From: Hyphomicrobiales bacterium
GTDB lineage: Bacteria; Pseudomonadota; Alphaproteobacteria; Rhizobiales; Rhizobiaceae
Length of the DNA: 64,000 bases
Direction of reading: 5' to 3'
Assembly (NCBI GenBank): GCA_900472395.1
Contig: UCHV01000048.1
Location: 62,001 to 126,000 of the forward strand
Under the pieces are notes generated by a model. That model ran no database searches. It had not been told where the DNA came from and saw only the letters and a list, made by a program, of their open reading frames with translations. The position numbers were made by a program, and so were the translations under genes. Shown here piece after piece: positions 8,565 to 17,370 of the stretch (position 1 is the stretch's first letter; the number at the start of each line of letters is the position of its first letter).

Positions 8565-9361
8565 AGATATCGGCTCAGAAGCTTTGCTGGTCCGCCGGCA
8601 ACCTCGAGATTGTCCGGGATGTCTCCTTCGATGTGGCGCCCGGGGAGTTCCTTGGTATCATCGGCCCCAACGGCTCTGGAAAAAGCACGCTTCTTTCCAT
8701 GATGGCCGGAATTCGCAAGCCACTGTCCGGGCAGGTCATGCTTGGAGATTTGCCCATTCGATCGATCGGTAGTCGGGAGATCGCCCGCAGCCTTGCCTTC
8801 GTCGAACAACAGGCGGAAACCGCCGAGCGCATAACCGCGCGGCAGGCTGTGGAACTGGGGCGCACGCCCTATCTCGGTCCATTGTCGGGATGGTCGGTAA
8901 ACGATGACGACATTGTCGATGCCGCGCTCGATAATGTCGACATGGCGGACAAGGCCGACCGCCTCTGGCATCATCTCTCCGGTGGCGAGAGGCAACGTCT
9001 GCATATCGGCCGCGCGCTGGCACAGGAGCCGCGTGTCCTGCTGCTCGACGAGCCTACCAACCACCTCGATATCGGCCACCAGATCGACCTGCTTGAACTT
9101 GTGCGACGCCAGGAGCTGACAGTGGTGGCAGCCCTGCACGATCTCAACCACGCCGCCATGTTCTGCGATCGCATCGCCATCATGGATCAGGGCCGCATGA
9201 CGGCAATCGGCAAGCCTGCCGAGGTGCTGACAGCCGAGACCATAAGCACCGTCTTCGGCGTCGAGGCGACAGTTGCGCCTGATGAAGACGGTATATGCCA
9301 TGTCCGGTTCCGAGCCGGCGGCGCCAGGCGTAACTCCGCCAGAAAGGATGCTATTTCATGA
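8561..9361 (+). CDS. ABC transporter ATP-binding protein, FecE/BtuD type
   Basis: A 266-residue single-domain ATPase. It has Walker A GPNGSGKST, signature LSGGERQR, Walker B VLLLDEPTNHLDI and an H-loop histidine (ALHDLNHA), in normal order and spacing. It should power the adjacent BtuC-like permease. The gene starts by a 4-nt overlap with the permease and ends by a 4-nt overlap with the pseudoazurin gene, so all three are translationally coupled. Confidence 0.9.
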   Translation: MKISAQKLCWSAGNLEIVRDVSFDVAPGEFLGIIGPNGSGKSTLLSMMAGIRKPLSGQVMLGDLPIRSIGSREIARSLAFVEQQAETAERITARQAVELGRTPYLGPLSGWSVNDDDIVDAALDNVDMADKADRLWHHLSGGERQRLHIGRALAQEPRVLLLDEPTNHLDIGHQIDLLELVRRQELTVVAALHDLNHAAMFCDRIAIMDQGRMTAIGKPAEVLTAETISTVFGVEATVAPDEDGICHVRFRAGGARRNSARKDAIS

Positions 9362-9807
9362 TCAGGATTTTTGGACCCGTTCTCGCCCTTTTGGCGGCTG
9401 TGGGCATGGCAGGCACCGCCTTTGCCGAGACCTTCGAGGTGAAGATGCTGAACCGGGGCGAAAAAGGCCCGATGGTGTTCGAACCCGATTATCTCGACAT
9501 CAAACCCGGCGACCGTGTCGTGTTCGTGCCTACCCATAAAAGTCATAATGTCGCGACGATCGATGGCATGATCCCGGCCGGCGTTGAAGGGGTCAAGAGC
9601 AAGATCAACGAACAGTTCGAAACCACCTTTGATGCAGCCGGCTTTTACGGCATCAAATGCTCGCCGCATCTGGGCATGGGCATGGTCATGTTGATCAAGG
9701 TGGGCGAGGCGAGCCTGCCTGAAAGTTATAAGGCGGTTTCCCTGCCGGCGCGGGCAAAGCCCCGCATGGATGAACTGATCTCCAAGGCGGAGAAGGCGGC
9801 GCAATAG
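9358..9807 (+). CDS. paz: Pseudoazurin (blue copper protein)
   Basis: 149 residues with a signal peptide cleaved near AFA-ETF. The type 1 copper ligands are His63 (KSHNV), Cys101 (KCSPH), His104 and Met109. Their spacing (38, 3 and 5 residues) equals that of characterised pseudoazurins. Pseudoazurin is a periplasmic one-electron carrier, usually a donor to nitrite or nitrous-oxide reductase. Here there is no denitrification gene in view; the start overlaps the ATPase stop (ATGA) in the riboswitch-led operon, which is an odd setting. Confidence 0.93.
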   Translation: MIRIFGPVLALLAAVGMAGTAFAETFEVKMLNRGEKGPMVFEPDYLDIKPGDRVVFVPTHKSHNVATIDGMIPAGVEGVKSKINEQFETTFDAAGFYGIKCSPHLGMGMVMLIKVGEASLPESYKAVSLPARAKPRMDELISKAEKAAQ

Positions 9808-9905
9808 CCGATATGCCGTTCACGGTATCGCTCCGGCCGTTGCGGTTGCGGCCGGGCGGCGATTGCCGCAGGATGCCGACATCGAAATGCGATGAGGAGA
9901 ACGGC

Positions 9906-10406
9906 ATGGCAGGCGACGACCACCATCACCACGGCGAGGATCAGTGGAAACACAATGGCGTACGCGTGATCAAGGGCGACCAGCTTGACGACAACACGCC
10001 GCAGACACCCGGCATGTACCGGCAGGCGGCAATCAACCATGCCCGCGTTGGCGCACAAAAGATCTGGGCCGGGACGGTGGCCATCGAGCCCAATGCCAAA
10101 ACCGGGGTTCATCATCACGGTGCACTGGAAAGCGTGATATTCGTCGTGCGTGGCAAGGCCCGCATGCGGTGGGGGAACAAGCTGGAATATGTGGCCGAGG
10201 CAGGCCCCGGCGATTTCATCTTTGTGCCGCCCTACGTTCCGCATCAGGAAATCAATGCCGATCCGGACAATGTGCTGGAATGCGTGCTGGTGCGCTCCGA
10301 CAACGAGGCAGTTGTCGTCAACATCACCGATGTCGACCCGGTAGAAAAACCGGAATCGGTTTATTGGGTGGACCCGATCCACAGACATCCCGGCAAATCG
10401 GACTGA
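9906..10406 (+). CDS. Cupin-domain protein with His-rich N-terminus
   Basis: 166 residues from ATG 9906, preceded by GAGGAGA. The N-terminus carries four consecutive histidines (GDDHHHHGEDQWKH). The cupin core follows with GVHHHGALESVIFVVRGKARMRWG (metal motif 1) and PGDFIFVPPYVPHQEI (motif 2). No signal peptide is seen, so it is probably cytoplasmic. Its function is unknown; a metal-binding or small-molecule role is suggested by the histidines and by sharing the riboswitch-led operon. The gap of ~100 nt after pseudoazurin shows no terminator. Confidence 0.8.
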   Translation: MAGDDHHHHGEDQWKHNGVRVIKGDQLDDNTPQTPGMYRQAAINHARVGAQKIWAGTVAIEPNAKTGVHHHGALESVIFVVRGKARMRWGNKLEYVAEAGPGDFIFVPPYVPHQEINADPDNVLECVLVRSDNEAVVVNITDVDPVEKPESVYWVDPIHRHPGKSD

Positions 10407-10413
10407 GCTTTGG

Positions 10414-10452
10414 CCAGAACGAAGGCCACCGAAAACGCGGCCTTGGTTCTGG
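10414..10452. terminator. Bidirectional stem-loop between cupin gene and idnD
   Basis: CCAGAACgAAGGCC pairs with GGCCTTgGTTCTGG around an 11-nt loop; only one G-G mismatch interrupts 14 positions. It sits in the 51-bp gap between convergent genes, where it could end transcription from both sides. No strong U-run is present. Confidence 0.6.
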
Positions 10453-10457
10453 AGAAA

Positions 10458-11489
10458 TTAGAAGGTCAGATGCACCTTCATGGATTTGGTGCGGTCGCTG
10501 GCAAGATCGAAGGCCTCGACCGCGCGTTCCATCGGTATCTGGGCGGAGAGGAGAGGACGCACGTCGATCCGCCGTTCTGAGATCAGCTTCGCCGCAAGTG
10601 CGAATTCCGCATCGAAACGGAATGTACCACGCACCACCAGTTCTTTCGTCACGATGGCGCTGATCGGAAGTGTCACGTCATTGCCCATGCCGACGGCAAC
10701 GATGGTGCCACGCGGGCGCACGACCTTCAGTACACCCGCCAGAACCGCGCCGCTTCCAGAGCATTCGAAGGCCACATGGATCTGACCCTTGCCCTCGGCG
10801 TAGGGGGCCAGCCCTTCCGGCTGTTCGGCAACATTGATAACCGTGTCCGCGCCGATGGATTTTGCAATCGCCAGCGCCGAGTTTGAGATATCCGTGGCGA
10901 TGATTTCGGCTGCGCCTGCAAAGCGGGCCGCCAGGATGGTGAGACATCCGATCGTGCCAGCGCCGGTGATAAGCACGCGCTTGCCGAGCAGCGAGCCGGC
11001 CTGTTCGACGGCATGCAGGCATACGGCAAGTGGCTCGCAGCAGGCTGCCTCCTCGAATGGCGTGTTTGATGCGACCGGCACCGCCTGTTCGGCCTCGACG
11101 ACGATTTCTTCACGGAAAAGCCCCTGCACATGCGGAAAGCGCATGGCGGATCCGTTGAACCGCATTTCCATGGCGTGTTGCCGCTGCCCTTCGCGCATGA
11201 ATTCGCAATCGCCCTGTGGACGGCTGGGGTTGATCGCCACGCGCTGGCCGACAGCCACATTGGTAACGCCTTCGCCGACCGCCGCGATTTCTCCCGATGC
11301 CTCATGGCCGAGGATCATCGGTTCGCGAACGCGGACGGTGCCGAAGCCGGCGTGATGATAATAATGCAGGTCCGAACCGCAGATGCCGCCGGCCTTCAAA
11401 CGGATACGGACTTCGCCCGGACCCGGCTCGCCGACCTCGCGTTCTTCGATCCTAAGATCATGTTCCTTGTGAATGACGACGGCTTTCAT
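10458..11489 (-). CDS. idnD: L-idonate 5-dehydrogenase
   Basis: A 343-residue medium-chain dehydrogenase that follows E. coli IdnD closely (GGICGSDLHYY, AINPS, MRFNGSAMRFPHVQG, FEEAACCEPLAV). It should oxidise L-idonate to 5-keto-D-gluconate with NAD(P). Catalytic zinc ligands Cys37 and His62-Glu63 are present. Of the four cysteines that hold the structural zinc in IdnD, only one remains (RPQGDCEFMREGQRQHA), so the structural metal is probably absent. The gene lies 104 bp downstream of dgoD on the same strand and probably shares its transcript. Confidence 0.85.
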   Translation of the reverse strand: MKAVVIHKEHDLRIEEREVGEPGPGEVRIRLKAGGICGSDLHYYHHAGFGTVRVREPMILGHEASGEIAAVGEGVTNVAVGQRVAINPSRPQGDCEFMREGQRQHAMEMRFNGSAMRFPHVQGLFREEIVVEAEQAVPVASNTPFEEAACCEPLAVCLHAVEQAGSLLGKRVLITGAGTIGCLTILAARFAGAAEIIATDISNSALAIAKSIGADTVINVAEQPEGLAPYAEGKGQIHVAFECSGSGAVLAGVLKVVRPRGTIVAVGMGNDVTLPISAIVTKELVVRGTFRFDAEFALAAKLISERRIDVRPLLSAQIPMERAVEAFDLASDRTKSMKVHLTF

Positions 11490-11593
11490 GCGAGATCCTT
11501 ACCCATGGGTCGCGGCCGAGAGACCGCATTGTAAACGGCGCATTTGTCGGCCAGCCTCCTCGCCGACCGACAGCGCCATGCTACGCCGTTATC

Positions 11594-12742
11594 TTACCAT
11601 TCGGCAACACTGCCATCCTCGTGCCGCCAGATCGGATTGCGCCAGCGATGCCCCTCCTTCGCGCGCTCGATGACATAGTTTTCGTCGACTTCAATCCCGA
11701 GGCCCGGACCCTGCGGTATGGAGACGAAACCATCCTCGTAATGAAACACCTCCTTGTTGGAGATGTAATCAAGAATGTCGTTACCCTTGTTGTAGTGGAT
11801 GCCGAGGCTCTGCTCCTGAATGAAGGCGTTGTGGCTGACCGCATCCACCTGAAGGCAGGCCGCAAGGGCAATCGGCCCGAGAGGGCAATGCGGTGCCAGC
11901 GCCACGTCATAGGCTTCCGCCATGGCGGCGATCTTTCGGCATTCCGTTATGCCGCCGGCATGGGAAAGATCGGGCTGAATAATATCGACATATCCATCCG
12001 ACAGGACCTGTTTGAAATCCCAGCGCGAGAACAGACGTTCGCCGAGAGCGATCGGTGTCGAGCAATGATTGGCGATCTCCTTCAGCGTTTCGCGGTTTTC
12101 GGAAAGCACCGGTTCTTCGATGAACATCAGCTTGTAGGGTTCCAGCTCCTTTGCCAGAACCTTCGCCATCGGCTTGTGCACGCGGCCATGAAAATCGACG
12201 CCGATGCCGATATGCGGGCCGACCGCTTCGCGGATGATTGCGATCGTCTCGACCGCCTTCTCGACCTTCTCATTGGTGTCGACGATCTGCATTTCCTCGC
12301 AGCCGTTGAGCTTGATTGCCTTGAAACCGCGAGCGACGACTTCCTTGGCATTGTTGGCCACGTCGGACGGGCGGTCGCCGCCTATCCAGGAATATACCTT
12401 GATTCGGTCTCGCACCTGGCCGCCGAGCAGCGAATGGATCGGCTGACCCAGCGCCTTGCCCTTGATATCCCACAGCGCTTGGTCGATGCCGGCGATTGCG
12501 GACATGTGGATGGCGCCGCCACGATAGAACCCGCCCCTATACATGACCTGCCAGTGATCCTCGATGAGGAACGGATCCTTGCCGATCAGATAGTCCTCCA
12601 GCTCGTGCACGGCAGCCTGAACCGTCAGCGCGCGGCCTTCGACAACCGGTTCACCCCAGCCGACAATCCCCTCATCTGTTTCGATCTTCAGGAAAAGCCA
12701 GCGCGGCGGCACGATATAGGTGGTGAGCTTGGTGATTTTCAT
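11594..12742 (-). CDS. dgoD: D-galactonate dehydratase
   Basis: 382 residues, the same length as E. coli DgoD, with strong similarity throughout and the identical ending WRHEDxSVAEW. It belongs to the mandelate racemase branch of the enolase superfamily. Metal ligands Asp183 (VDFHGR), Glu209 (FIEEP) and Glu235 (GER) and the catalytic bases His185 and His285 fall at the same numbers as in the characterised enzyme. It dehydrates D-galactonate to 2-keto-3-deoxy-D-galactonate in the cytoplasm. It heads the two-gene unit with idnD. Confidence 0.93.
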   Translation of the reverse strand: MKITKLTTYIVPPRWLFLKIETDEGIVGWGEPVVEGRALTVQAAVHELEDYLIGKDPFLIEDHWQVMYRGGFYRGGAIHMSAIAGIDQALWDIKGKALGQPIHSLLGGQVRDRIKVYSWIGGDRPSDVANNAKEVVARGFKAIKLNGCEEMQIVDTNEKVEKAVETIAIIREAVGPHIGIGVDFHGRVHKPMAKVLAKELEPYKLMFIEEPVLSENRETLKEIANHCSTPIALGERLFSRWDFKQVLSDGYVDIIQPDLSHAGGITECRKIAAMAEAYDVALAPHCPLGPIALAACLQVDAVSHNAFIQEQSLGIHYNKGNDILDYISNKEVFHYEDGFVSIPQGPGLGIEVDENYVIERAKEGHRWRNPIWRHEDGSVAEW

Positions 12743-12922
12743 GCGTCTATCCCATTATCCGGCGGGCGCCGGTTGCTGCGCGTCAGCGGTCATGTTCTGC
12801 AATGGAGACACGCAGAACCGTTCGCGCCGGGTCACAACGGATCGGCACGCAACCTGCAACGCGACAGGATTTCAGTATCCTTGTTATGGCGGCATCCTCC
12901 GATGCCACCCGAGGTGAAGCTA

Positions 12923-12944
12923 AATAAATCATACTTATTGTCAA
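12923..12944 (-). promoter_or_regulatory. Possible dgoD promoter element with short inverted repeat
   Basis: In the 304-bp gap between dgoD and uxaC, the minus strand reads TTGACA (12939-12944), overlapping an AT-rich inverted repeat AATAA-7-TTATT (12923-12939). I could not find a good -10 box at the right distance. Apart from this and the uxaC terminator the gap shows nothing else. Confidence 0.3.
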
Positions 12945-12986
12945 ACGATCTTTTGCCGCAGCGGATTGTCGCGGCATGTGAGGCAA

Positions 12987-13020
12987 TAAAAAAATCCGCG
13001 CCCCTTTCCGGGACGCGGAT
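12987..13020 (-). terminator. Rho-independent terminator of uxaC
   Basis: Read on the minus strand, ATCCGCG-TCCC and its complement GGGGCGCGGAT form a GC-rich hairpin that runs directly into seven T residues. It lies 27 bp after the uxaC stop, the classic arrangement. Confidence 0.85.
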
Positions 13021-13046
13021 GCAGATGTTGGGGGCCGGTAGCAGGC

Positions 13047-14465
13047 TCAGAGCTTGTAGGCAGTCTTTGCAAGGTTATAGGCCAGTTGCCAAGCCAGCTC
13101 ATGCGCGTCTTCGATTTCCAGCCGGTGTTCCGCGACAAGGCGTGCGAGGAAACTGCAGTCGACACGGCGAGCCACATCGTGGCGGGCCGGGATTGACAGG
13201 AAGGCGCGTGTATCGTCGTTGAAGCCGACAGTGTTGTAGAAACCGGCCGTTTCCGTCACCTGCTCGCGATAACGGCGGATCCCTTCCGCGCTGTCATGGA
13301 ACCACCAGGCCGGGCCAAGTTTCAGAGCCGGGTAATGGCCAGCAAGCGGTGCCAGTTCACGGGCATAGGCCGTCTCGTCCAGCGTGAACAGGATGACCGT
13401 CAGGCGCGGATCGTTGCCGAAACGGTCGAGCAGCGGCTTCAGGTTGCCGACATAGTCGGTAGCCTTCGGAATGTCCGCGCCCTTGTCCTTGCCGTAACGG
13501 GCAAAGATCTGGCTGTTGTGATCGCGCCATGCGCCGGGGTGAATCTGCATGACGAGACCATCCGTCACGCTCATCTTGGCCATTTCCGTCAGCATCTGGC
13601 CGCGGAATTTTTCGGCGTCGGCCGGAGAGACCGCGCCGCTGATCACACGCTGGTAGAGGGCGCTTGCGTCCTCGTCGGACAGATTTTCCGTACGCGCCGT
13701 CGCATGGCCATGGTCGGTCGAGGTGCAGCCGGCAAAATCCTTGAAATACTGGCGGCGATTTTGGAGAGCCGCAAGATATCCGGTAAAGCTCGAGACATCA
13801 CTTCCGGCAAGGCGGCCAAGTTCGGCGACATTTTTCGCAAAATTCGGAAACTCGGGATCGACCACGGCATCCGGGCGGAAGGCAGAAACCACGCGACCTT
13901 TCCAGCCGCTTTCCGCCAGCTTGCGGTGATGGCGCAGATCGTCCAGCGCGCTTTCCGTTGTGGCGATCACCTCGATGTTGAACCGCTCGAAGAGAGCGCG
14001 CGGCAGGAATTCGGGACGCTGCAGCGCGTCGGAAATATGGTCGTAGAACCGGTCCGCGCTTTCAGCCGTCAGCCGTTCCTTGATGCCGAAAACCTCCGTG
14101 AAGGCGTGGGCAAGCCAGATCCATGACGGGGTGCCGCGGAAAAGGTGAAAGTTTTCCGCAAAAATTCGCCAGATCTTGCGCTTGTCGGTTTCGACAGCCG
14201 TGCCGTCAATGGTCGGGATGCCGAGGTTTTCCAAGGGGATGCCCTGGCTGTAGAGCATGCGGTGGACATAGTGGTCAGGAATGATGAAGAGGCTGGCCGG
14301 ATCGCCGAACGGTGCGTTGTCGGCAAACCAGGAAGGTTCCGTATGGCCATGCGGGCTGACGATCGGGAGGTCGGCAACCTTGGCATACAGGCTGCGGGCG
14401 ATCTCCCTTGTCGCGGGCGCATCGGGGAAAAGCCGATCCGGATGCAGTGAAAATGGTTTGGTCAT
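13047..14465 (-). CDS. uxaC: Uronate isomerase (glucuronate/galacturonate isomerase)
   Basis: 472 residues, the usual length for UxaC, with the N-terminal zinc-site motif SPHGHTEPSWFADNAPFGDP and family blocks such as DHYVHRMLYSQG, HLFRGTPSWIWLAHAF, LVMQIHPGAWRDHN and TVGFNDDTRAFLSIPARHD. It interconverts D-galacturonate with D-tagaturonate and D-glucuronate with D-fructuronate, the first step before UxaB and UxaA. It stands 195 bp downstream of the pectin operon and separately from uxaAB. It could be the last gene of that operon or have its own promoter. The 195-bp gap shows no clear terminator. Confidence 0.94.
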   Translation of the reverse strand: MTKPFSLHPDRLFPDAPATREIARSLYAKVADLPIVSPHGHTEPSWFADNAPFGDPASLFIIPDHYVHRMLYSQGIPLENLGIPTIDGTAVETDKRKIWRIFAENFHLFRGTPSWIWLAHAFTEVFGIKERLTAESADRFYDHISDALQRPEFLPRALFERFNIEVIATTESALDDLRHHRKLAESGWKGRVVSAFRPDAVVDPEFPNFAKNVAELGRLAGSDVSSFTGYLAALQNRRQYFKDFAGCTSTDHGHATARTENLSDEDASALYQRVISGAVSPADAEKFRGQMLTEMAKMSVTDGLVMQIHPGAWRDHNSQIFARYGKDKGADIPKATDYVGNLKPLLDRFGNDPRLTVILFTLDETAYARELAPLAGHYPALKLGPAWWFHDSAEGIRRYREQVTETAGFYNTVGFNDDTRAFLSIPARHDVARRVDCSFLARLVAEHRLEIEDAHELAWQLAYNLAKTAYKL

Positions 14466-14660
14466 TCGATTACCTTTCTAGACATGCTCCGCCTCCCATG
14501 GCTGCGCATTCCGTTACAGATGTCCGCGCCAAACGTTTGCCCGTGCGATATGGCCGGGAAAATCGCTCGCCGCTCAGGCTCGTTGATCTGGGCATGGCAT
14601 ATCGCGTTCAAGACGGATGCGCCGTGCTTTGGAAAGCGACCCGCCTCCTGGATCGCGTTG

Positions 14661-15788
14661 TCATTTAGATGCCAAGTGGCGAGCCGGTGCAACCTGATCC
14701 TTGGCGATCAGTGCTGCCTTTGCGTAAGCCATCATGAACGGCCCGACGCCCTTGGCGTCATCGGCCACCACCTCTTCCGTCAGATAATAGGCGGGCGAAC
14801 CATCGCGGTAGCGCCCGTTAAAGGGGCCGAGACCTGCCACCTGACATATTCCAGCAAGGTGTATTTGACCGTCCTTCGGCACAAGCCGAGTGCCCGCAAT
14901 GGCATTCAGCGCCAGAGCGCCTGCTGTCTTGAACTCCAGCTGTTCTTCTGTTGCAAGATGCGGGTTTACCGCGGCCAGCAGCGCGTAGGCAAACATGGCC
15001 GATGCCGAAGTCTCGTCGTAATTGCCTTCCAGATTCGGTGCGTCGAGGACCTGGGGCCATAGACCGGAAGCTTTCTGGCGATAGGTTACGGCCCGAAGGA
15101 TGGTTCGTGTCTGGTCTCTCAGTGAAGCCGTTGCGTGATCGTTCGGCAGAATGGCGAGGATGTCCACGAGTGCCATGGCCTGCCATCCCATGGCGCGTGC
15201 CCAAGCCGCTTGAGATTTTCCGGTTACCGGATCGGACCATTTTTCAGCCCGGCTATCGTCGTAACCGTGCACGTGCATGCCGTTGCCGATTGCGGTGAGC
15301 GCAAGCGCCGTCGCCAGTTGTTGCAAGGCATCGCCGATGCGCGGCGTCTCGCCGGTCGCCAGCGCATACTCCACCTGGAAGGGCAGGCCCATATAGAGAC
15401 CGTCGAGCCAGATTTGCGATGGATAGCGTTTTTTATGCCAATAATTGCCCGCGGGAATGCGCGGATGCGCATCGAGCTGGCCGATAAGCCGTTTTGCTGC
15501 AGCCATATAGCGCGGATCCTGCGTTTCCCGATGGAGGAACAGCAGCGCGCGCCCGGGCAGTATGTTGTCGATGTTGAATTCGTCTGGCCTGTAACCGCTA
15601 AGGCTGCCATCGGCACTAACTTGCGGCGTGATGAGGCGCAGGAGGTGGTCGAACCAGCGCTTTTCCCCGGTCGCCTTGTAGAGCAGTTCCAGTCCGCGAT
15701 AGATGCAGCCATCCTCATAACACCAGGAGCCGTTCTTGTAGGCCTCGTAGCGGCTGCAGAATTGTTCGAAATAGTCGATGGGTGTCAT
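14661..15788 (-). CDS. GH105/GH88-family unsaturated (rhamno)galacturonyl hydrolase
   Basis: 375 residues with the six-hairpin features of YteR/YesR-type enzymes, including GSWCYEDGCIYRGLELLY near the start, IWLDGLYMGLPF (with the catalytic Asp of the family) near residue 130 and NYDETSASAMFAYALL later. These enzymes remove the unsaturated uronate from the non-reducing end of pectin lyase products. No signal peptide is visible, so it works in the cytoplasm on imported oligomers. Its ATG overlaps the GH28 stop by 4 nt, so the two are translationally coupled. Confidence 0.85.
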   Translation of the reverse strand: MTPIDYFEQFCSRYEAYKNGSWCYEDGCIYRGLELLYKATGEKRWFDHLLRLITPQVSADGSLSGYRPDEFNIDNILPGRALLFLHRETQDPRYMAAAKRLIGQLDAHPRIPAGNYWHKKRYPSQIWLDGLYMGLPFQVEYALATGETPRIGDALQQLATALALTAIGNGMHVHGYDDSRAEKWSDPVTGKSQAAWARAMGWQAMALVDILAILPNDHATASLRDQTRTILRAVTYRQKASGLWPQVLDAPNLEGNYDETSASAMFAYALLAAVNPHLATEEQLEFKTAGALALNAIAGTRLVPKDGQIHLAGICQVAGLGPFNGRYRDGSPAYYLTEEVVADDAKGVGPFMMAYAKAALIAKDQVAPARHLASK

Positions 15789-17350
15789 GAGGCCGCCAAT
15801 ACGTTAGGGACTGATATCGTGTCGGGTGAAAGAAGGTCGGTGTCGTCGCAGTCGATCTGCGCGTGTTCGCAGAGAATGCCTTCGTGCCGCATCGCGCGGA
15901 CGTGATCGGCCATGATCGGCGGCATCGATGCCGCTGCCGGATCGGTGGAATGGATACGCAGACGACGAATGCGAATGTTGCGGATCGGCATTTCCGGCAA
16001 GCCGAGGAAAACGCCGGCTGCCAAAGCCAGGCCGTGCACGTCGACGTCCTCGACGGATATGCCGTCAATCTGCGGCGTGCCTTCCGCGACCGGGGCAGGC
16101 GCGCGTGATTGCACCCATTCATCGTGGCCGTCCCAGTCGCAGAAGTAGTGGGCGTTCGCCGAAAGCGGCACCAGTACGCCGTCCATCGTCACCCGCCGCA
16201 TGGCGATATTGGTGATCGACCCGCCACGACCGCGACGGGTTTTCAGCCGCAGGCCGCGATCGGTGCCTTTCATGTCGCAATCCTCGACCGTCACGTCATG
16301 CACGCCGCCCGACATTTCCGAGCCGATGACGACGCCGCCATGGCCGCGCTCCATCAGGCAATGACGGACGGTGACACCGCGGGTCTCTTTCAGGTGATCG
16401 GCCTCGCCTCCGTTCCCGCGCTTGCCGGCCTTGATGGCAATGCAGTCGTCGCCGACTGAAAATCGCACGCCTTCGATCAGAACATTGGTACAGCCCTCCG
16501 GGTCGAAGCCATCCGTATTGGGGCTGTCATGCGGGGCCTGGATGTGCAGTCCGACCGCTTTCAGCCCCTCGCATCCCTGCGGGTGCACGGTCCATGATGG
16601 TGCATTGCGGATGGTGAAGCCGAGCAAGGTCACATCACGGCAGCCGATCAGGTGCAGGCCGCGGGGACGCCGGGCGCCGTTGCGGCTTTCCTTCGGCCAG
16701 GTCCACCAGTCGCCGGCACTGCCTGAACCATCGAGAATGCCCCTGCCTTCGATCACCAGGCGTTCGGCGCCGATGGCATGAACTGGAGCCGCAAAACAGG
16801 CGTCGGGAAGCCCTTCCCAGCTGCCCAGCATCTCACCCGCGGCGGTACGGGCAGACAGTACCGGCCAGGTATCACGCAGGCTCGGCGCACGCAGGATCGC
16901 CCCTTCCGCCAGATGCAGGCTCATGTCGCTGCGCAGGGAAAGCGGCAGCGATGTCCATATGCCGGGTCCAAGATGGAGCGTACCGCCGACAGGCACATCG
17001 GCCATCGCGGCCCGCAGGCCGTCGGCATTGCTTTTTGCCGCGTCAAGATCGGTCAGCGCAACCTCGGGAATGAGACCATAATCACCGGCATCGATCAGGC
17101 CTGCGCAGGGGCTTGTCCGAAAATCGAAACCTTCAAATCCCTCGGCCTCGAACCGATAGCGTGTGGATGGCTCGAGCGCATCGATGAGCGTTACGACCTT
17201 GTCGGTGGTGCCGTGGCTGACAGCATCGTCGGCTCCGGCGCGGAACAGCCGCCACGTCAGAGAATGCGGCAGCGCATACCGGGCGCCGGGCACAGGCAAT
17301 CGTATGGCCGCGATCCGTGCGGAGATCGCAACAGGAATGGCTTTCGTCAT
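15785..17350 (-). CDS. GH28 polygalacturonase (probably intracellular)
   Basis: 521 residues. The four GH28 signatures are all present: SPNTDGFDPEGC (NTD), VGDDCIAIKAG (DD), GHGGVVIGSEMSGG (GHG) and RGLRLKTRRG (RIK-type, here RLK). The three aspartates of the active site are intact. The first ~110 residues look like a beta-sandwich extension. There is no signal peptide, unlike secreted pectinases such as PehA. It is encoded between a complete sugar ABC transporter and a GH105 gene. I infer that it trims imported oligogalacturonides, perhaps in exo fashion. Confidence 0.87.
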   Translation of the reverse strand: MTKAIPVAISARIAAIRLPVPGARYALPHSLTWRLFRAGADDAVSHGTTDKVVTLIDALEPSTRYRFEAEGFEGFDFRTSPCAGLIDAGDYGLIPEVALTDLDAAKSNADGLRAAMADVPVGGTLHLGPGIWTSLPLSLRSDMSLHLAEGAILRAPSLRDTWPVLSARTAAGEMLGSWEGLPDACFAAPVHAIGAERLVIEGRGILDGSGSAGDWWTWPKESRNGARRPRGLHLIGCRDVTLLGFTIRNAPSWTVHPQGCEGLKAVGLHIQAPHDSPNTDGFDPEGCTNVLIEGVRFSVGDDCIAIKAGKRGNGGEADHLKETRGVTVRHCLMERGHGGVVIGSEMSGGVHDVTVEDCDMKGTDRGLRLKTRRGRGGSITNIAMRRVTMDGVLVPLSANAHYFCDWDGHDEWVQSRAPAPVAEGTPQIDGISVEDVDVHGLALAAGVFLGLPEMPIRNIRIRRLRIHSTDPAAASMPPIMADHVRAMRHEGILCEHAQIDCDDTDLLSPDTISVPNVLAAS

Positions 17351-17370
17351 TGTATCTCTCTTGCGTGGTT

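Noticed and set aside
12783..12986. 67-residue minus-strand frame in the dgoD-uxaC gap
   Set aside because: Odd composition, no ribosome site, and it covers promoter-like DNA.
11621..13222. 533-residue plus-strand open frame
   Set aside because: It is opposite dgoD and the uxaC end, which match known enzymes residue by residue.
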